Source of the DNA: an uncultured Tolumonas sp.
Lineage (GTDB): Bacteria; Pseudomonadota; Gammaproteobacteria; Enterobacterales; Aeromonadaceae
DNA length: 64,000 nucleotides
Assembly (NCBI RefSeq): GCF_963676665.1
Contig: NZ_OY781371.1
Location: forward strand, 124,001-188,000
Reading direction: 5' to 3'
Positions 43,161 through 53,645 of this stretch are shown here, one piece after another (the stretch's first letter is position 1; the number at the start of each line of letters is the position of its first letter). Both the position numbers and the translations under genes were made by a program. The notes beneath the pieces were generated by a model, which had not been told where the DNA came from, searched no databases, and saw nothing but the letters and a program-made list of their open reading frames with translations.

Positions 43161-45092
43161 ATGGGTAGAATCATCGGTATTGACTTGGGCACCACCAACT
43201 CATGCGTGGCTATTCTGGATGGTGACACGGCTCGTGTAATTGAAAATGCCGAAGGCGATCGTACCACTCCTTCCATCATTGCTTACACCGATGATGGTGA
43301 AATTCTGGTTGGTCAGCCAGCGAAACGTCAGTCAATCACTAACCCTAAAAACACCCTGTTCGCAATCAAACGTTTGATTGGCCGTCGTTATGAAGACGAA
43401 GAAGTACAGCGTGACATCAAAATTATGCCATTCGATATCGTGCGTGCAGATAATGGCGACGCATGGGTAGACGTAAAAGGCCGTAAACTGGCTGCACCAC
43501 AAATTTCAGCCGAAGTGCTGAAAAAAATGAAAAAAACAGCCGAAGATTTCTTAGGTGAGCCAGTTACTGAAGCAGTTATTACTGTTCCGGCTTACTTCAA
43601 CGATGCGCAACGTCAGGCAACTAAAGATGCTGGCCGTATCGCGGGTCTGGATGTAAAACGTATTATCAACGAACCAACTGCAGCTGCTTTCGCGTATGGC
43701 GTAAACAAAGTGCAGGGCGAACGTAAAATTGCAGTTTATGACTTGGGTGGTGGTACATTCGATATCTCCATCATCGAAATTGATGAAATGGATGGTGAAA
43801 AAACCTTCGAAGTTCTGTCTACTAACGGCGACACCCACTTAGGTGGTGAAGACTTTGATAACCGTTTGATCAACTATCTGGTAGACGAATTCAAACGTGA
43901 ACAGGGTATCGATCTGCGTAAAGATCAGCTGGCTCTGCAACGTCTGAAAGATTCTGCAGAAAAAGCAAAAATTGAACTGTCATCTGCACAACAGACCGAA
44001 GTCAATCTGCCATATATCACTGCAGATGCGAGCGGTCCTAAGCACATGAACATCAAAGTAACCCGTTCTAAACTGGAATCGCTGGTTGAAGATCTGGTTA
44101 AGAAAACAATTGATCCACTGAAAACTGCACTGAAAGATGCTGGTTTGTCAGTAAGCCAATTGGATGACATCATCCTGGTTGGTGGTCAGACTCGTATGCC
44201 AATGGTGCAAAAAGCGGTTGCTGATTTCTTTGGTAAAGAACCACGTAAAGACGTAAACCCTGATGAAGCAGTGGCCATGGGTGCTGCTATTCAAGGTGCG
44301 GTTCTGGCTGGTGAAAAACATGACGTACTGCTGCTGGACGTTACCCCTCTGTCACTGGGTATCGAAACCATGGGCAGCGTGATGACTGCGTTGATCGAGA
44401 AAAACACCACGATCCCAACGAAGAAATCACAAGTGTTCTCTACTGCAGACGACAACCAGTCAGCAGTAACTATCCATGTGCTGCAGGGTGAACGTAAACG
44501 TGCGGCAGATAACAAGTCTTTAGGTCAATTCAACCTGGAAGGCATCCGTCCTGCACCACGTGGCTTGCCACAGATCGAAGTAACTTTCGATATCGACGCG
44601 GATGGTATCTTGCATGTTTCTGCGAAAGACAAAGAAACAGGCAAAGAACAGAACATCACTATTCAGGCATCTTCTGGTCTGTCTGATGATGAAATCCAGC
44701 GCATGGTTCGTGAAGCGGAAGCGAATGCGGCTGAAGATAAGAAATTTGAAGAGTTAGTTCAGGCGCGTAACCATGCTGATGCGTTGATCCATGCTACTCG
44801 TAAACAGATCACTGAAGCGGGTACAGCATTGCCAGCTGATGAAAAAGCTAAAATCGACGCAGCAGTAAAAGCATTGGAAGATGCACTGAAGAGCGAAGAC
44901 AAAGCGACCATCGAAGCGAAACAGCAGGAACTTATGGCTGCTTCACAGAAATTGATGGAAATTGCTCAGCAGCAAGCGCAGCAACAACACGCCCATCAAG
45001 GCGCTGATGCTGGTGCAGAAGCTGCGGGTGGTAAAGCTCATGATGACGTTGTCGATGCTGAATTTGAAGAAGTTAAAGACGACAAAAAATAA
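43161..45092 (+). CDS. dnaK: molecular chaperone DnaK (Hsp70)
   Basis: DnaK binds hydrophobic segments of unfolded proteins in an ATP-driven cycle with DnaJ and GrpE and also controls sigma-32 stability. The 643-residue protein has the ATPase motifs [27 protein letters not shown] and [12 protein letters not shown], the interdomain linker ([14 protein letters not shown]) and the substrate-binding and lid domains. The C-terminus ends [12 protein letters not shown], a typical EEVKD-like tail. The lid region has a Gln/Ala-rich stretch near residues 600-615. It lies between grpE and dnaJ. Confidence 0.98.
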   Translation: MGRIIGIDLGTTNSCVAILDGDTARVIENAEGDRTTPSIIAYTDDGEILVGQPAKRQSITNPKNTLFAIKRLIGRRYEDEEVQRDIKIMPFDIVRADNGDAWVDVKGRKLAAPQISAEVLKKMKKTAEDFLGEPVTEAVITVPAYFNDAQRQATKDAGRIAGLDVKRIINEPTAAAFAYGVNKVQGERKIAVYDLGGGTFDISIIEIDEMDGEKTFEVLSTNGDTHLGGEDFDNRLINYLVDEFKREQGIDLRKDQLALQRLKDSAEKAKIELSSAQQTEVNLPYITADASGPKHMNIKVTRSKLESLVEDLVKKTIDPLKTALKDAGLSVSQLDDIILVGGQTRMPMVQKAVADFFGKEPRKDVNPDEAVAMGAAIQGAVLAGEKHDVLLLDVTPLSLGIETMGSVMTALIEKNTTIPTKKSQVFSTADDNQSAVTIHVLQGERKRAADNKSLGQFNLEGIRPAPRGLPQIEVTFDIDADGILHVSAKDKETGKEQNITIQASSGLSDDEIQRMVREAEANAAEDKKFEELVQARNHADALIHATRKQITEAGTALPADEKAKIDAAVKALEDALKSEDKATIEAKQQELMAASQKLMEIAQQQAQQQHAHQGADAGAEAAGGKAHDDVVDAEFEEVKDDKK

Positions 45093-45120
45093 GCATCATT
45101 AACAGCTATTGGCAGTAATC

Positions 45121-45146
45121 ACGGGCGTTGGGAGACCAACGCCCGT
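45121..45146 (+). other. strong stem-loop between dnaK and dnaJ
   Basis: ACGGGCGTTGG and CCAACGCCCGT form a perfect eleven-base-pair stem with a GAGA (GNRA) tetraloop. No U tract follows, so it is more likely an mRNA stabiliser or processing site setting the dnaK:dnaJ ratio than a full terminator. Confidence 0.7.
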
Positions 45147-45178
45147 CTGTCTATACAAAAAGGTATGGATGACTCACT

Positions 45179-46309
45179 ATGGCAAAGCGAGATTATTACG
45201 AAATATTAGGGGTTGAACGCTCTGCCGATGAGCGGGAAATCAAAAAAGCTTATAAACGACTGGCAATGAAATTTCATCCGGATCGTAACCCCGACAATCC
45301 TGAGTCAGAAGAAAAATTCAAAGAAGCTAAAGAAGCATATGAAATTCTCTCTGATGCACAAAAACGTGCTGCGTATGACAAATTTGGTCATGCAGGCGTA
45401 GATCCAAATCAAGCTGGCCCTGGTGGTTTTGGTGGTGGTGCTGATTTTGGTGATGTGTTCGGCGATATTTTTGGTGACATCTTTGGTGGTGGACGTCGTA
45501 GCCAACGCGCTGCGCGCGGTGCCGATCTTCGTTACAACATGGAACTGACTCTGGAAGAGGCTGTCCGAGGTGTCAGCAAAGAAATCAAAGTGCCGACACT
45601 GGTTGAGTGTGATGAATGTCATGGCTCAGGTGCCCGCACTGGTACTTCTGCGCAAACTTGTCCAACCTGTCATGGTTCTGGTCAGGTACAAATGCGCCAA
45701 GGGTTCTTCGCGGTTACTCAGGCATGTCCGCATTGTCATGGCAAAGGCAAGATCATCACTGATCCATGCCGTAAATGTCATGGTGATGGTCGCGTACAGA
45801 AGACCAAAACGTTGTCCGTTAAGATCCCGGCTGGTGTTGATACTGGCGATCGTATTCGTTTGGCGGGTGAAGGTGAAGCTGGCGAATTTGGTGCTCCGGC
45901 AGGTGACTTGTACGTACAGGTCCATGTCAAAGATCACCCAATCTTTGTGCGTGATGGCAATAATTTGTACTGTGAAATTCCAATCAGTTTCACAACTGCC
46001 GCGTTAGGTGGGGAAGTGGCTGTGCCGACATTGGATGGTCGTCTGATGCTGAAAATTCCAGCAGAAACCCAATCAGGTCGCATGTTCCGCTTGCGTGGTA
46101 AAGGTGTTCGCTCTTTACGTTCTGGTGCTGAAGGTGATTTACTGTGTAAAGCAGTAGTAGAAACACCGGTTAAACTCAGTGATGAACAAAAAGAGTTGTT
46201 GAAACAACTGGAAGATTCGTTAAATGGCTCTGGTGTAAAAACCCATAAGCCAAAAGCCGAAGGCTTCTTTGAAGGCGTAAAACGATTCTTTGATGATTTG
46301 ACTGGCTAA
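45179..46309 (+). CDS. dnaJ: co-chaperone DnaJ (Hsp40)
   Basis: DnaJ delivers substrates to DnaK and stimulates its ATPase. The 376-residue class I protein has a J domain with the HPD triad (FHPDRNP), a Gly/Phe-rich linker (residues 76-110), four CxxCxGxG zinc repeats from about residue 143 to 205 ([32 protein letters not shown]) and the C-terminal substrate domains. It is 86 bases after dnaK, beyond a stem-loop. Confidence 0.97.
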   Translation: MAKRDYYEILGVERSADEREIKKAYKRLAMKFHPDRNPDNPESEEKFKEAKEAYEILSDAQKRAAYDKFGHAGVDPNQAGPGGFGGGADFGDVFGDIFGDIFGGGRRSQRAARGADLRYNMELTLEEAVRGVSKEIKVPTLVECDECHGSGARTGTSAQTCPTCHGSGQVQMRQGFFAVTQACPHCHGKGKIITDPCRKCHGDGRVQKTKTLSVKIPAGVDTGDRIRLAGEGEAGEFGAPAGDLYVQVHVKDHPIFVRDGNNLYCEIPISFTTAALGGEVAVPTLDGRLMLKIPAETQSGRMFRLRGKGVRSLRSGAEGDLLCKAVVETPVKLSDEQKELLKQLEDSLNGSGVKTHKPKAEGFFEGVKRFFDDLTG

Positions 46310-46377
46310 AATAAGAGCGCCCGCTTGTTTCAGAGAGGCGCTCATGTATAGTCAGACATTGAATTTTTTAGTAGCGA

Positions 46378-46419
46378 GATGATGTGAGTTTTTCTATATC
46401 ACATCATCTTCTTATTTTT
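46378..46419 (+). terminator. intrinsic terminator downstream of dnaJ
   Basis: GATGATGTGA and TCACATCATC form a perfect ten-base-pair stem with an 11-base loop, followed by TTCTTATTTTT. A separate seven-base-pair stem (46315-46321 with 46337-46343) lies just before it. Confidence 0.7.
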
Positions 46420-46461
46420 GCGTTATCTTAACGCTTAGAAAGTACAATTAGGTCCAAGGTT

Positions 46462-46938
46462 ATGATTAAGACTCCAATGACCGTGCTCGGCGCGGAGAAA
46501 TTACGCGAAGAACTTGAACAGTTAAAGACTGTACAGCGCCCTCAAATTATCCAGGCAATATCGGAAGCCCGTGCGCATGGTGATTTGAAAGAAAATGCGG
46601 AATACCATGCGGCTCGTGAGCAACAGGGTTTCTGCGAGGGGCGTATTCAGGAAATTGAAGCCAAACTGTCAAATGCTCAGATCATTGATGTAACAAAGAT
46701 CCCTAATAATGGCCGTGTTGTTTTTGGCGCAACAGTTACGGTGTTAAAAGGTGAAGCAGAAGAAGAGATCACCTATCGTATCGTAGGTGATGATGAATCG
46801 GATATTAAGTCAGGTTTGCTCTCTGTTAACTCACCAATAGCGCGTGGCTTGATCGGCAAAGAAGTTGATGATGTGGCAACGATTACTACGCCGGCAGGTA
46901 AAGTTGATTTTGAGATCACTCAAGTCGAATATATCTGA
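46462..46938 (+). CDS. greA: transcription elongation factor GreA
   Basis: GreA inserts its coiled coil into the RNA polymerase secondary channel and stimulates cleavage of backtracked RNA. The 158-residue protein, the E. coli length, has the coiled-coil hairpin with the acidic tip [18 protein letters not shown] and a C-terminal FKBP-like domain ending [13 protein letters not shown] and FEITQVEYI. An internal ATG at 46477 exists, but family alignment supports 46462. It converges with yhbY. Confidence 0.96.
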   Translation: MIKTPMTVLGAEKLREELEQLKTVQRPQIIQAISEARAHGDLKENAEYHAAREQQGFCEGRIQEIEAKLSNAQIIDVTKIPNNGRVVFGATVTVLKGEAEEEITYRIVGDDESDIKSGLLSVNSPIARGLIGKEVDDVATITTPAGKVDFEITQVEYI

Positions 46939-46954
46939 AAAATAATCGATATAG

Positions 46955-46990
46955 AAAAACGCCATCTATTACAGATGGCGTTATCTTTTT
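46955..46990. terminator. bidirectional terminator between greA and yhbY
   Basis: AACGCCATCT and AGATGGCGTT form a ten-base-pair stem with a five-base loop, with an A-rich left flank and TATCTTTTT on the right. Confidence 0.85.
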
Positions 46991-46995
46991 AGTGA

Positions 46996-47289
46996 TCACT
47001 TCGGAAGAGAGATTTTCTTTTCTTCGGAAGGACGGAACAGACTGAGGGTATTACCTAACACCTGTACCTGAGCTGCTTTTGTTTCACGAACAATCGCATC
47101 GACAATCAACTGTTTTGTTTCACGATCAGCGGCGGATACTTTAACCTTGATTAATTCATGGTGGTTTAGTGCCGCATCAATCTCGGCCAGCACACCTTCA
47201 GTCAGACCATGCTGACCCAGCATTACTACTGGTTTGAGGTTATGCGCTAGTCCTTTTAAATATTGCTTTTGTTTGGTCGTTAAATTCAT
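46996..47289 (-). CDS. yhbY: ribosome assembly RNA-binding protein YhbY (CRM domain)
   Basis: YhbY is a small KH-like CRM-domain protein that binds pre-50S particles. The 97-residue protein, same length as in E. coli, contains QKQYLKGLAHNLKPVVMLGQ, the GLTEGVLAEID helix, and the conserved VQVLGNTLSLFRPS. It is divergent from rlmE and shares a 95-base control region with it; the same greA/yhbY/rlmE/ftsH neighbourhood is found in E. coli. Confidence 0.95.
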   Translation of the reverse strand: MNLTTKQKQYLKGLAHNLKPVVMLGQHGLTEGVLAEIDAALNHHELIKVKVSAADRETKQLIVDAIVRETKAAQVQVLGNTLSLFRPSEEKKISLPK

Positions 47290-47313
47290 GGCACTATTTC
47301 TTCTTAACTAAAT

Positions 47314-47342
47314 ATTGAAAACAGCGCATTTTAACCCCATCT
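47314..47342 (+). promoter_or_regulatory. sigma-32 heat-shock promoter of rlmE-ftsH
   Basis: ATTGAAA and CCCCATCT are separated by 14 bases, 42 bases before the rlmE ATG. The -10 matches the sigma-32 consensus fully and the -35 misses one base. In E. coli this operon is heat-inducible. Confidence 0.78.
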
Positions 47343-47384
47343 ACACTTTAATACTAATAGGGTTCGTCCCCCAGAGTCATTTAC

Positions 47385-48014
47385 ATGAGTAAAAAGAAGC
47401 GTACAGCCAGCTCTACACGTTGGTTAAAAGAGCATTTCGAAGATAAATACGTACAACAGGCTCAAAAACAGGGGCTTCGTTCCCGAGCGGTATTTAAAAT
47501 CGACGAAATTCAGCAAAAAGATAAATTGATCAAACAGGGTATGACTGTCGTAGATCTCGGTGCAGCTCCGGGCGGCTGGTCTCAATTTTGTGTTGAACAG
47601 GTCGGACCACATGGAAGGGTGATTGCATGCGATATTCTTCCCATGGATCCAATTGCTGGGGTTGATTTTTTGCAAGGTGACTTCCGTGAAGAAGCGGTGC
47701 TTAGTGCATTGTTAGGGCGGGTAGGTGAACAGAAGGTCGATGTTATTCTTTCTGATATGGCACCTAATATGTCTGGAACACCGGCAGTTGATCAACCGCG
47801 TTCTATGTATTTGGTCGAACTAGCACTGGAGATGTGTAAATCGGTTTTGGCTGCCAAAGGCAGTTTTATGGTCAAGGTCTTTCAGGGGGCCGGTTTTGAG
47901 GAATATCTCAAAGAGGTTAGATCATTGTTTTCTGTGGTCAAAATTCGTAAACCTGATTCATCAAGAGCCCGTTCGCGGGAAGTCTATATTGTAGCTACAG
48001 GTTTTAAACTGTAG
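47385..48014 (+). CDS. rlmE: 23S rRNA (uridine(2552)-2'-O)-methyltransferase RlmE
   Basis: RlmE (FtsJ, RrmJ) methylates U2552 in the A loop of 23S rRNA during late 50S assembly. The 209-residue protein, E. coli length, has the S-adenosylmethionine site [14 protein letters not shown], the catalytic Asp in [11 protein letters not shown] and the catalytic Lys in [15 protein letters not shown]. It is 43 bases upstream of ftsH and has a sigma-32 promoter. Confidence 0.96.
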   Translation: MSKKKRTASSTRWLKEHFEDKYVQQAQKQGLRSRAVFKIDEIQQKDKLIKQGMTVVDLGAAPGGWSQFCVEQVGPHGRVIACDILPMDPIAGVDFLQGDFREEAVLSALLGRVGEQKVDVILSDMAPNMSGTPAVDQPRSMYLVELALEMCKSVLAAKGSFMVKVFQGAGFEEYLKEVRSLFSVVKIRKPDSSRARSREVYIVATGFKL

Positions 48015-48057
48015 TAACCTAAAAACTATCTTAGCCATCAATTGCGAGGTTAGAGAA

Positions 48058-49995
48058 TTGAGTGATATGGCGAAAAACCTGATCCTGTGGTTAGTTATCG
48101 CAGTGGTACTGATGTCATTATTCCAGAGCTTTAGTCCTACTGATAACTCAGGACGGCAGCTGGACTACTCCAGTTTTGTCCGTGATGTAGCACAGGATCA
48201 AATCCGCGAAGTGCACATTGATGGCAAAGTAATAAATGGTCAGAAACGTGATGGTGAAAAATTCACGACAGTGATGCCAATGCAGGATAATCAACTGATT
48301 AATGACCTGCTGAATCATAACGTTCGTGTTGTCGGTGATAAACCGGAAGAACCAAGCTTGCTGGCAAGCATCTTTATCTCCTGGTTCCCGATGCTGTTAT
48401 TGATCGGTGTCTGGATCTTCTTCATGCGCCAGATGCAAGGCGGTGGTGGCGGCAAAGGTGCAATGTCTTTTGGTAAAAGCAAAGCACGTTTGATGGGTGA
48501 AGATCAGATCAAAACCACATTTGCCGATGTCGCTGGTTGCGATGAAGCAAAAGAAGAAGTTAAAGAGCTAGTCGATTATCTGCGTGACCCATCCCGATTC
48601 CAGAAACTGGGCGGTAAAATACCAAAAGGTATTTTGATGGTTGGTCAGCCTGGCACAGGTAAAACATTGCTTGCTAAAGCTATTGCCGGCGAAGCGAAAG
48701 TACCGTTCTTCTCCATTTCCGGTTCTGATTTCGTGGAAATGTTTGTTGGTGTCGGTGCTTCGCGCGTACGTGACATGTTCGATCAGGCGAAGAAAGCGGC
48801 ACCATGTATCATCTTTATCGATGAAATTGATGCGGTTGGCCGTCAGCGTGGCGCCGGGCTCGGCGGTGGTCACGATGAACGTGAACAGACACTGAACCAG
48901 ATGTTGGTTGAGATGGACGGTTTTGAAGGGCACGAAGCAATTATTGTTATTGCCGCAACCAACCGTCCTGACGTACTTGACCCTGCATTGTTGCGTCCAG
49001 GCCGTTTTGACCGTCAGGTTGTGGTTGGGTTACCGGATGTCCGTGGTCGTGAACAGATCCTGAAAGTTCATATGCGTAAAGTACCGTTAGGTGATGACGT
49101 TGATGCCTCTTTGATCGCCCGTGGTACCCCTGGCTTCTCAGGTGCTGACTTGGCAAACCTAGTCAACGAAGCTGCTCTATTTGCTGCTCGTGGTAATAAA
49201 CGACTGGTTAGTATGAGCGAATTTGAGCGCGCTAAAGACAAGATCATGATGGGTGCTGAACGTAAGTCGATGGTCATGTCAGAATCTGAAAAGGAAATGA
49301 CGGCATACCATGAAGCGGGTCACGCAATCATTGGTCGTCTGGTGCCTGAACATGATCCTGTTTATAAGGTATCCATTATTCCTCGTGGTCGTGCTTTAGG
49401 CGTCACCATGTATTTACCTGAGCAGGATCGCTGGAGTCACTCTAAGCAATATCTGGAATCAATGATTTCCAGTTTGTATGGTGGTCGTCTGGCTGAAGAG
49501 ATCATCTACGGTAGCGAGCGTGTAACCACTGGTGCCTCTAATGATATCGAGCGGGCGACTGAGTTAGCCAGAAAAATGGTAACGCAGTGGGGCATGTCAG
49601 AACGCCTGGGCCCGATGTTATATGCAGAAGAAGATGGTGAAGTATTCTTAGGCCGTTCTATGGCGAAAGCCAAGCACATGTCTGACGATACGGCTCGTAT
49701 CATTGATACTGAAATAAAACAGATCATTAACCGCAACTATGATCGTTCAAAACAGCTATTGATGGAAAATATGGATGTTTTGCATGCGATGAAAGATGCG
49801 TTGATGAAATATGAAACAATTGATGCACATCAGATTGACGATTTGATGCTTCGTCGAGAAGTTCGTTTACCTGCTGATTATGAGCGAGATAATAATTCGC
49901 AGAATGGCGGAAGCTCCGCGGCTACGAGCAATGATAATAATGTTGCTGCTAGCACTAGTGATACGACTTCTACACCGTCTGATTCCTCGCACTAA
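48058..49995 (+). CDS. ftsH: ATP-dependent zinc metalloprotease FtsH
   Basis: FtsH is the inner-membrane AAA+ protease that degrades sigma-32, LpxC, SecY and ssrA-tagged proteins. Two membrane segments (about residues 6-25 and 99-120) flank a periplasmic domain. The AAA motor has Walker A GQPGTGKT at 196-203, Walker [12 protein letters not shown] and the second region of homology. The zinc site is HEAGH at 418-422. The Walker A second residue is Gln rather than the usual Pro. The likely start is TTG at 48058 with GAGG eight bases upstream; ATG at 48067 gives MAKNLILW as in E. coli. The C-terminal tail is Asn/Ser/Thr-rich. Confidence 0.96.
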   Translation: MSDMAKNLILWLVIAVVLMSLFQSFSPTDNSGRQLDYSSFVRDVAQDQIREVHIDGKVINGQKRDGEKFTTVMPMQDNQLINDLLNHNVRVVGDKPEEPSLLASIFISWFPMLLLIGVWIFFMRQMQGGGGGKGAMSFGKSKARLMGEDQIKTTFADVAGCDEAKEEVKELVDYLRDPSRFQKLGGKIPKGILMVGQPGTGKTLLAKAIAGEAKVPFFSISGSDFVEMFVGVGASRVRDMFDQAKKAAPCIIFIDEIDAVGRQRGAGLGGGHDEREQTLNQMLVEMDGFEGHEAIIVIAATNRPDVLDPALLRPGRFDRQVVVGLPDVRGREQILKVHMRKVPLGDDVDASLIARGTPGFSGADLANLVNEAALFAARGNKRLVSMSEFERAKDKIMMGAERKSMVMSESEKEMTAYHEAGHAIIGRLVPEHDPVYKVSIIPRGRALGVTMYLPEQDRWSHSKQYLESMISSLYGGRLAEEIIYGSERVTTGASNDIERATELARKMVTQWGMSERLGPMLYAEEDGEVFLGRSMAKAKHMSDDTARIIDTEIKQIINRNYDRSKQLLMENMDVLHAMKDALMKYETIDAHQIDDLMLRREVRLPADYERDNNSQNGGSSAATSNDNNVAASTSDTTSTPSDSSH

Positions 49996-50009
49996 TATTG
50001 TATAACCTT

Positions 50010-50040
50010 AACCCCGGGCATTTGCCTGGGGTTTTTTATT
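50010..50040 (+). terminator. intrinsic terminator between ftsH and folP
   Basis: AACCCCGGGC and GCCTGGGGTT pair over ten positions (one G-T) with a four-base loop and run into TTTTATT. It ends 11 bases before the folP ATG, so folP depends on read-through or a promoter within ftsH. Confidence 0.82.
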
Positions 50041-50051
50041 GGAGAAATATA

Positions 50052-50894
50052 ATGATATTAACTGGCTGTGGACGCGAACTCGATCTGTCTCAACCACGAA
50101 TCATGGGAATACTTAATATTACTCCAGATTCTTTCTCTGACGGTTCTCGTTTTAACCAGCTTGATCGCGCGTTGTTTCATGCGGAAAAAATGATTGCAGA
50201 AGGTGCTGCAATTATTGATGTAGGCGGAGAATCAACCCGTCCTGGTGCAGTTTATGTTTCTGAACAAGAGGAACTAGATAGAGTTGTTCCTGTCATTGAA
50301 CAACTGTCCCAAAAACTGGATGTGATGATTTCTATTGATACTTATAAACCCGCAGTTATGGCGGCTGCATGTCAAGTTGGTGCTCATCTTATTAATGATA
50401 TCAAGGCATTACAAGAACCTGATGCGCTTAGGGTTGCCGTACAAAGCCAGGCATTGATATGTTTGATGCATATGCAAGGTGAACCACAATCTATGCAGCA
50501 TAGGCCTGTGTATAAAAATGTGGTTGATGAAGTCTCACATTTTCTAAACAACCGTGTCGCAACATGTCTAGCTGCAGGAATAGCTGCTGAAAAACTGATA
50601 CTAGATCCCGGATTTGGTTTTGGTAAAACGTTAGAACAAAATTACGAATTACTGGGCCGATTAAATGAAATGCAATCAACTTACCCATTGCTGATTGGGG
50701 TGTCACGCAAAAGCATGATTGGTAACCTGCTCAATCGCTCAGTAGATGAACGATTAGCTGGCAGTATTGCTGCCGCACTCTATGCACTGGCTCAGGGGGC
50801 GCGTATTATTCGTGTCCATGACGTACAGGCTACCTGTGATGCTGTGAATGTATTTTGGCACGCACAGCAATATCAAACATCACATATTAACTAG
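50052..50894 (+). CDS. folP: dihydropteroate synthase
   Basis: FolP condenses hydroxymethyldihydropterin diphosphate with p-aminobenzoate and is the sulfonamide target. The 280-residue TIM-barrel protein has IMGILNITPDSFSDG, the pterin-binding VGGESTRPGA, and LDPGFGFGKT and GVSRKSMIG phosphate-site segments. The ATG at 50052 (GGAG seven bases upstream) is chosen; the in-frame ATG at 49998 would place the start before the terminator. Between ftsH and glmM as in E. coli. Confidence 0.96.
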   Translation: MILTGCGRELDLSQPRIMGILNITPDSFSDGSRFNQLDRALFHAEKMIAEGAAIIDVGGESTRPGAVYVSEQEELDRVVPVIEQLSQKLDVMISIDTYKPAVMAAACQVGAHLINDIKALQEPDALRVAVQSQALICLMHMQGEPQSMQHRPVYKNVVDEVSHFLNNRVATCLAAGIAAEKLILDPGFGFGKTLEQNYELLGRLNEMQSTYPLLIGVSRKSMIGNLLNRSVDERLAGSIAAALYALAQGARIIRVHDVQATCDAVNVFWHAQQYQTSHIN

Positions 50895-50912
50895 ATTTAG
50901 TCGGGCGAAATA

Positions 50913-52247
50913 ATGAGCAGAAAATACTTTGGTACAGATGGTGTCCGCGGCAAAGTTGGTGAAATGCCTATAACTCCTGATTTTGTAATGAAATTGGGTT
51001 GGGCTGCGGGCAAAGTTTTAGCCAAGCAAGGCAGTAAAAAAGTGCTGATTGGTAAAGATACCCGAATTTCCGGCTATATGCTGGAAGCTGCCTTAGAAGC
51101 GGGTCTTTCTGCTGCCGGATTAAAACCTGTTTTACTTGGCCCTATGCCAACGCCTGCTGTTGCTTATCTGACTCGAACATTTCGTGCAGAAGCTGGTATC
51201 GTGATCAGTGCTTCGCATAATCCATTTTATGACAATGGGATAAAATTTTTCTCAACACAAGGTACTAAGTTACCGGATGAAGTTGAAGATGCGATTGAAC
51301 AGGCAATGGAACAGGACTTGCGTTGTGTCGAGTCCGCTCAGCTAGGTAAAGCATCCCGAATCGATGACGCCCCTGGTCGCTATATTGAATTTTGTAAAAG
51401 CACCTTCCCAAGCGAATTAAGTCTAGATGGGCTCAAAATTGTTGTGGACTGTGCACATGGCGCAACCTATCACATCGCACCTTCAGTATTTAGAGAATTA
51501 GGCGCTGAAGTGATCACGATGGGGTGTACGCCCGATGGTTTAAACATCAATGACCACGTCGGTTCTACCGCACCTAAAGCTCTGGTACAACGAGTGCTGC
51601 AAGAAAAAGCGGATCTGGGGATCGCTTTTGACGGCGATGGTGATCGCTTAATCATGGTTGATCATACTGGCTATGAAGTCGATGGTGATGAGCTTTTGTA
51701 TATTATTGCTCGTGACTTGCAGCAACAAGGTACATTAGTGGGCGGCGTCGTTGGCACATTGATGACCAATTTAGGGCTAGAAGTGGCATTAACTAAACTG
51801 GATATCCCGTTGGTTCGAGCCAAAGTTGGCGATCGCTACGTAATGGAATTATTGCAGGAAAAAGGTTGGCGATTGGGCGGCGAAAATTCAGGCCATATTA
51901 TTTGTCTGGATCAAACCACAACGGGTGACGGTATTATCGCTTCTTTGCAGGTACTAAAAGCGGCGAGCCGGGCTAATAAAACTTTATTTGAATTGCGTAA
52001 AGAAATTAAAAAATTCCCACAAATACTCATTAATGTGCGTTTTTCTGGGGAGCATGATCCGTTATCGTCGGTTGAAGTGCAGCAATCTGTCCGTGAAGTA
52101 GAGCAAGCATTAGGAAAAACAGGCCGTGTTCTGTTACGGAAATCAGGCACTGAGCCGCTGATTCGGGTCATGGTTGAAGGTGAAATTGAAGCTGAAGTTA
52201 AATCATTCGCTGAGAAAATTGCCGCACAGGTTACAGCTGCTAAGTAG
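50913..52247 (+). CDS. glmM: phosphoglucosamine mutase
   Basis: GlmM interconverts glucosamine 6-phosphate and glucosamine 1-phosphate for peptidoglycan and lipopolysaccharide precursors. The 444-residue protein has the phospho-serine loop [19 protein letters not shown] near residue 102, the metal loop [13 protein letters not shown], the sugar-binding GGENSGHII and the phosphate-binding [12 protein letters not shown]. Length matches E. coli (445). It follows folP by 18 bases. Confidence 0.97.
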   Translation: MSRKYFGTDGVRGKVGEMPITPDFVMKLGWAAGKVLAKQGSKKVLIGKDTRISGYMLEAALEAGLSAAGLKPVLLGPMPTPAVAYLTRTFRAEAGIVISASHNPFYDNGIKFFSTQGTKLPDEVEDAIEQAMEQDLRCVESAQLGKASRIDDAPGRYIEFCKSTFPSELSLDGLKIVVDCAHGATYHIAPSVFRELGAEVITMGCTPDGLNINDHVGSTAPKALVQRVLQEKADLGIAFDGDGDRLIMVDHTGYEVDGDELLYIIARDLQQQGTLVGGVVGTLMTNLGLEVALTKLDIPLVRAKVGDRYVMELLQEKGWRLGGENSGHIICLDQTTTGDGIIASLQVLKAASRANKTLFELRKEIKKFPQILINVRFSGEHDPLSSVEVQQSVREVEQALGKTGRVLLRKSGTEPLIRVMVEGEIEAEVKSFAEKIAAQVTAAK

Positions 52248-52460
52248 TCTATTTTTGTTGTAAAAATATGCAATTAGTCGGCTTTTTTGAAAATCTGCTT
52301 GTCAGCATAAGAAAGGGTGGCTAGTATTGCCACGCTTTCGCGGCCAACGCTGGTATTCAGATTAGCCAGATTGAGAATTTTTGTTTTCAATGCTAGTATC
52401 CCGCCGCTTTATATTGCTGAATCGGCAAAATAGCTCGCTGTCGGGCGTGAGAGGAATAAA

Positions 52461-52808
52461 ATGTACGAAGTTCTGCTGGTTGTTTATTTATTAGTAGCTA
52501 TTACGCTGGTTGGTTTAGTGTTAATCCAACATGGTAAAGGTGCCTCAATGGGGGCATCTTTTGGTGCTGGTGCATCTAACACTGTGTTTGGTTCATCAGG
52601 TTCAGGTAATTTCCTGACCAAAAGCACAGCGATCTTAGCTATTGTGTTTTTTATTATCAGTTTGTTGTTGGGTGCTATAACTAATAACCGTAGCAAACCT
52701 GCTGACGCTTGGTCTGATCTGTCTAAGCCGGCAACAACACAGCAAAAAACTGAGAAACCGGTAGAAAAAGCAGCGGATGTTAAAAAAGACGCTGACGTTC
52801 CAAATTAA
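52461..52808 (+). CDS. secG: preprotein translocase subunit SecG
   Basis: SecG assists SecA-driven protein export through SecYE. The 115-residue protein has two membrane helices (about residues 3-22 and 52-72) around the conserved GKGASMGASFGAGASNTVFG loop, then a polar Lys/Asp/Pro tail. An AGAGGAAT site precedes the ATG. It is six bases upstream of tRNA-Leu(GAG), as in E. coli, so both are likely on one transcript. The 213 bases upstream show no gene. Confidence 0.95.
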   Translation: MYEVLLVVYLLVAITLVGLVLIQHGKGASMGASFGAGASNTVFGSSGSGNFLTKSTAILAIVFFIISLLLGAITNNRSKPADAWSDLSKPATTQQKTEKPVEKAADVKKDADVPN

Positions 52809-52814
52809 GATTTA

Positions 52815-52899
52815 GCCCAGCTGGTGGAATTGGTAGACACGCTATCTTGAGGGGGTAGTGCCGTTAGGTGTGCGGGTTCAAATCCCGCGCTGGGCACCA
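52815..52899 (+). tRNA. leuU: tRNA-Leu (GAG)
   Basis: An 85-base class II tRNA with CCA encoded; acceptor GCCCAGC/GCTGGGC, anticodon loop CTTGAGG (GAG), a variable arm and T arm GGGTTCAAATCCC. It matches the E. coli leuU type and position after secG. Confidence 0.96.
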
Positions 52900-52905
52900 A
52901 TTTAG

Positions 52906-52935
52906 TTGATAGCATTAACGTCATTGTGCTATCAT
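52906..52935 (+). promoter_or_regulatory. sigma-70 promoter of metY-rimP-nusA
   Basis: TTGATA and TATCAT are separated by 18 bases and end 13 bases before the initiator tRNA gene. Confidence 0.65.
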
Positions 52936-52948
52936 ATGCGTAATTTGA

Positions 52949-53025
<77 letters not shown>

Positions 53026-53060
53026 TTTTATATGATCATCATTTAAGGGTGATCAGGCTC

Positions 53061-53091
53061 AAGGCCCCAGTTCTTTGAACGGGGCTTTTTG
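53061..53091 (+). terminator. intrinsic terminator between metY and rimP
   Basis: GCCCC-A-GTTC pairs with GAAC-GGGGC around a TTT loop and runs into TTTTTG. Partial read-through would feed rimP-nusA-infB; E. coli has a comparable terminator here. Confidence 0.8.
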
Positions 53092-53171
53092 TTATCCGGA
53101 TTCTGTTACCACCACTCTGGTGGGCATAATATTGGGCCGTCGATGCCCTTTTTTTATTTATGGAGGGTCTA

Positions 53172-53630
53172 TTGGCTACCTTGGAACAACGCCTGACAGA
53201 ATTACTTGATGCACCTGTTGTTGCGTTAGGTTATGAGTTGTGGGGAATTGAATTTATCCGTGCCGGCAAGCATTCTACTTTGCGTGTTTATATTGATCAT
53301 GCAAATGGGATCTCGGTAGATGACTGTGCTGCGGTTAGTCATCAGGTGAGCGCATTACTGGATGTGGAAGATCCAATTACCACTGAGTATTACCTCGAGG
53401 TTTCATCGCCGGGTATGGATCGACCATTACTCAAACCGGAACATTTTGCACGGTATATCGGCCAGGTTGCGACGGTGACATTGCGGATGGCAGTGAATAA
53501 CCGACGTAAATATAAAGGCACTATCAAGCAGGTTGAGAGAGAAATGATCACTCTGACTATTGATGGTAAAGATGAAATTCTGGCCTTTGCCAATATTCAA
53601 CAGGCAAACCTGATCCCGAACTTTGATTGA
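53172..53630 (+). CDS. rimP: ribosome maturation factor RimP
   Basis: RimP promotes early assembly of the 30S subunit, around protein S12. The 152-residue protein has [14 protein letters not shown], the [16 protein letters not shown] segment and [11 protein letters not shown]. The start is judged to be TTG at 53172, giving (M)ATLEQRLTE, which aligns with E. coli MSTLEQKLTE and has GGAGG five bases upstream. The ATG at 53160 contains that ribosome site and is unlikely. It precedes nusA by 15 bases. Confidence 0.93.
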   Translation: MATLEQRLTELLDAPVVALGYELWGIEFIRAGKHSTLRVYIDHANGISVDDCAAVSHQVSALLDVEDPITTEYYLEVSSPGMDRPLLKPEHFARYIGQVATVTLRMAVNNRRKYKGTIKQVEREMITLTIDGKDEILAFANIQQANLIPNFD

Positions 53631-53645
53631 CGAGGCTATTGGATA

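Noticed and set aside
52248-52460. Possible small RNA or riboswitch upstream of secG
   Set aside because: Only short GTGGC/GCCAC pairings are visible; no known fold or terminator was recognised.
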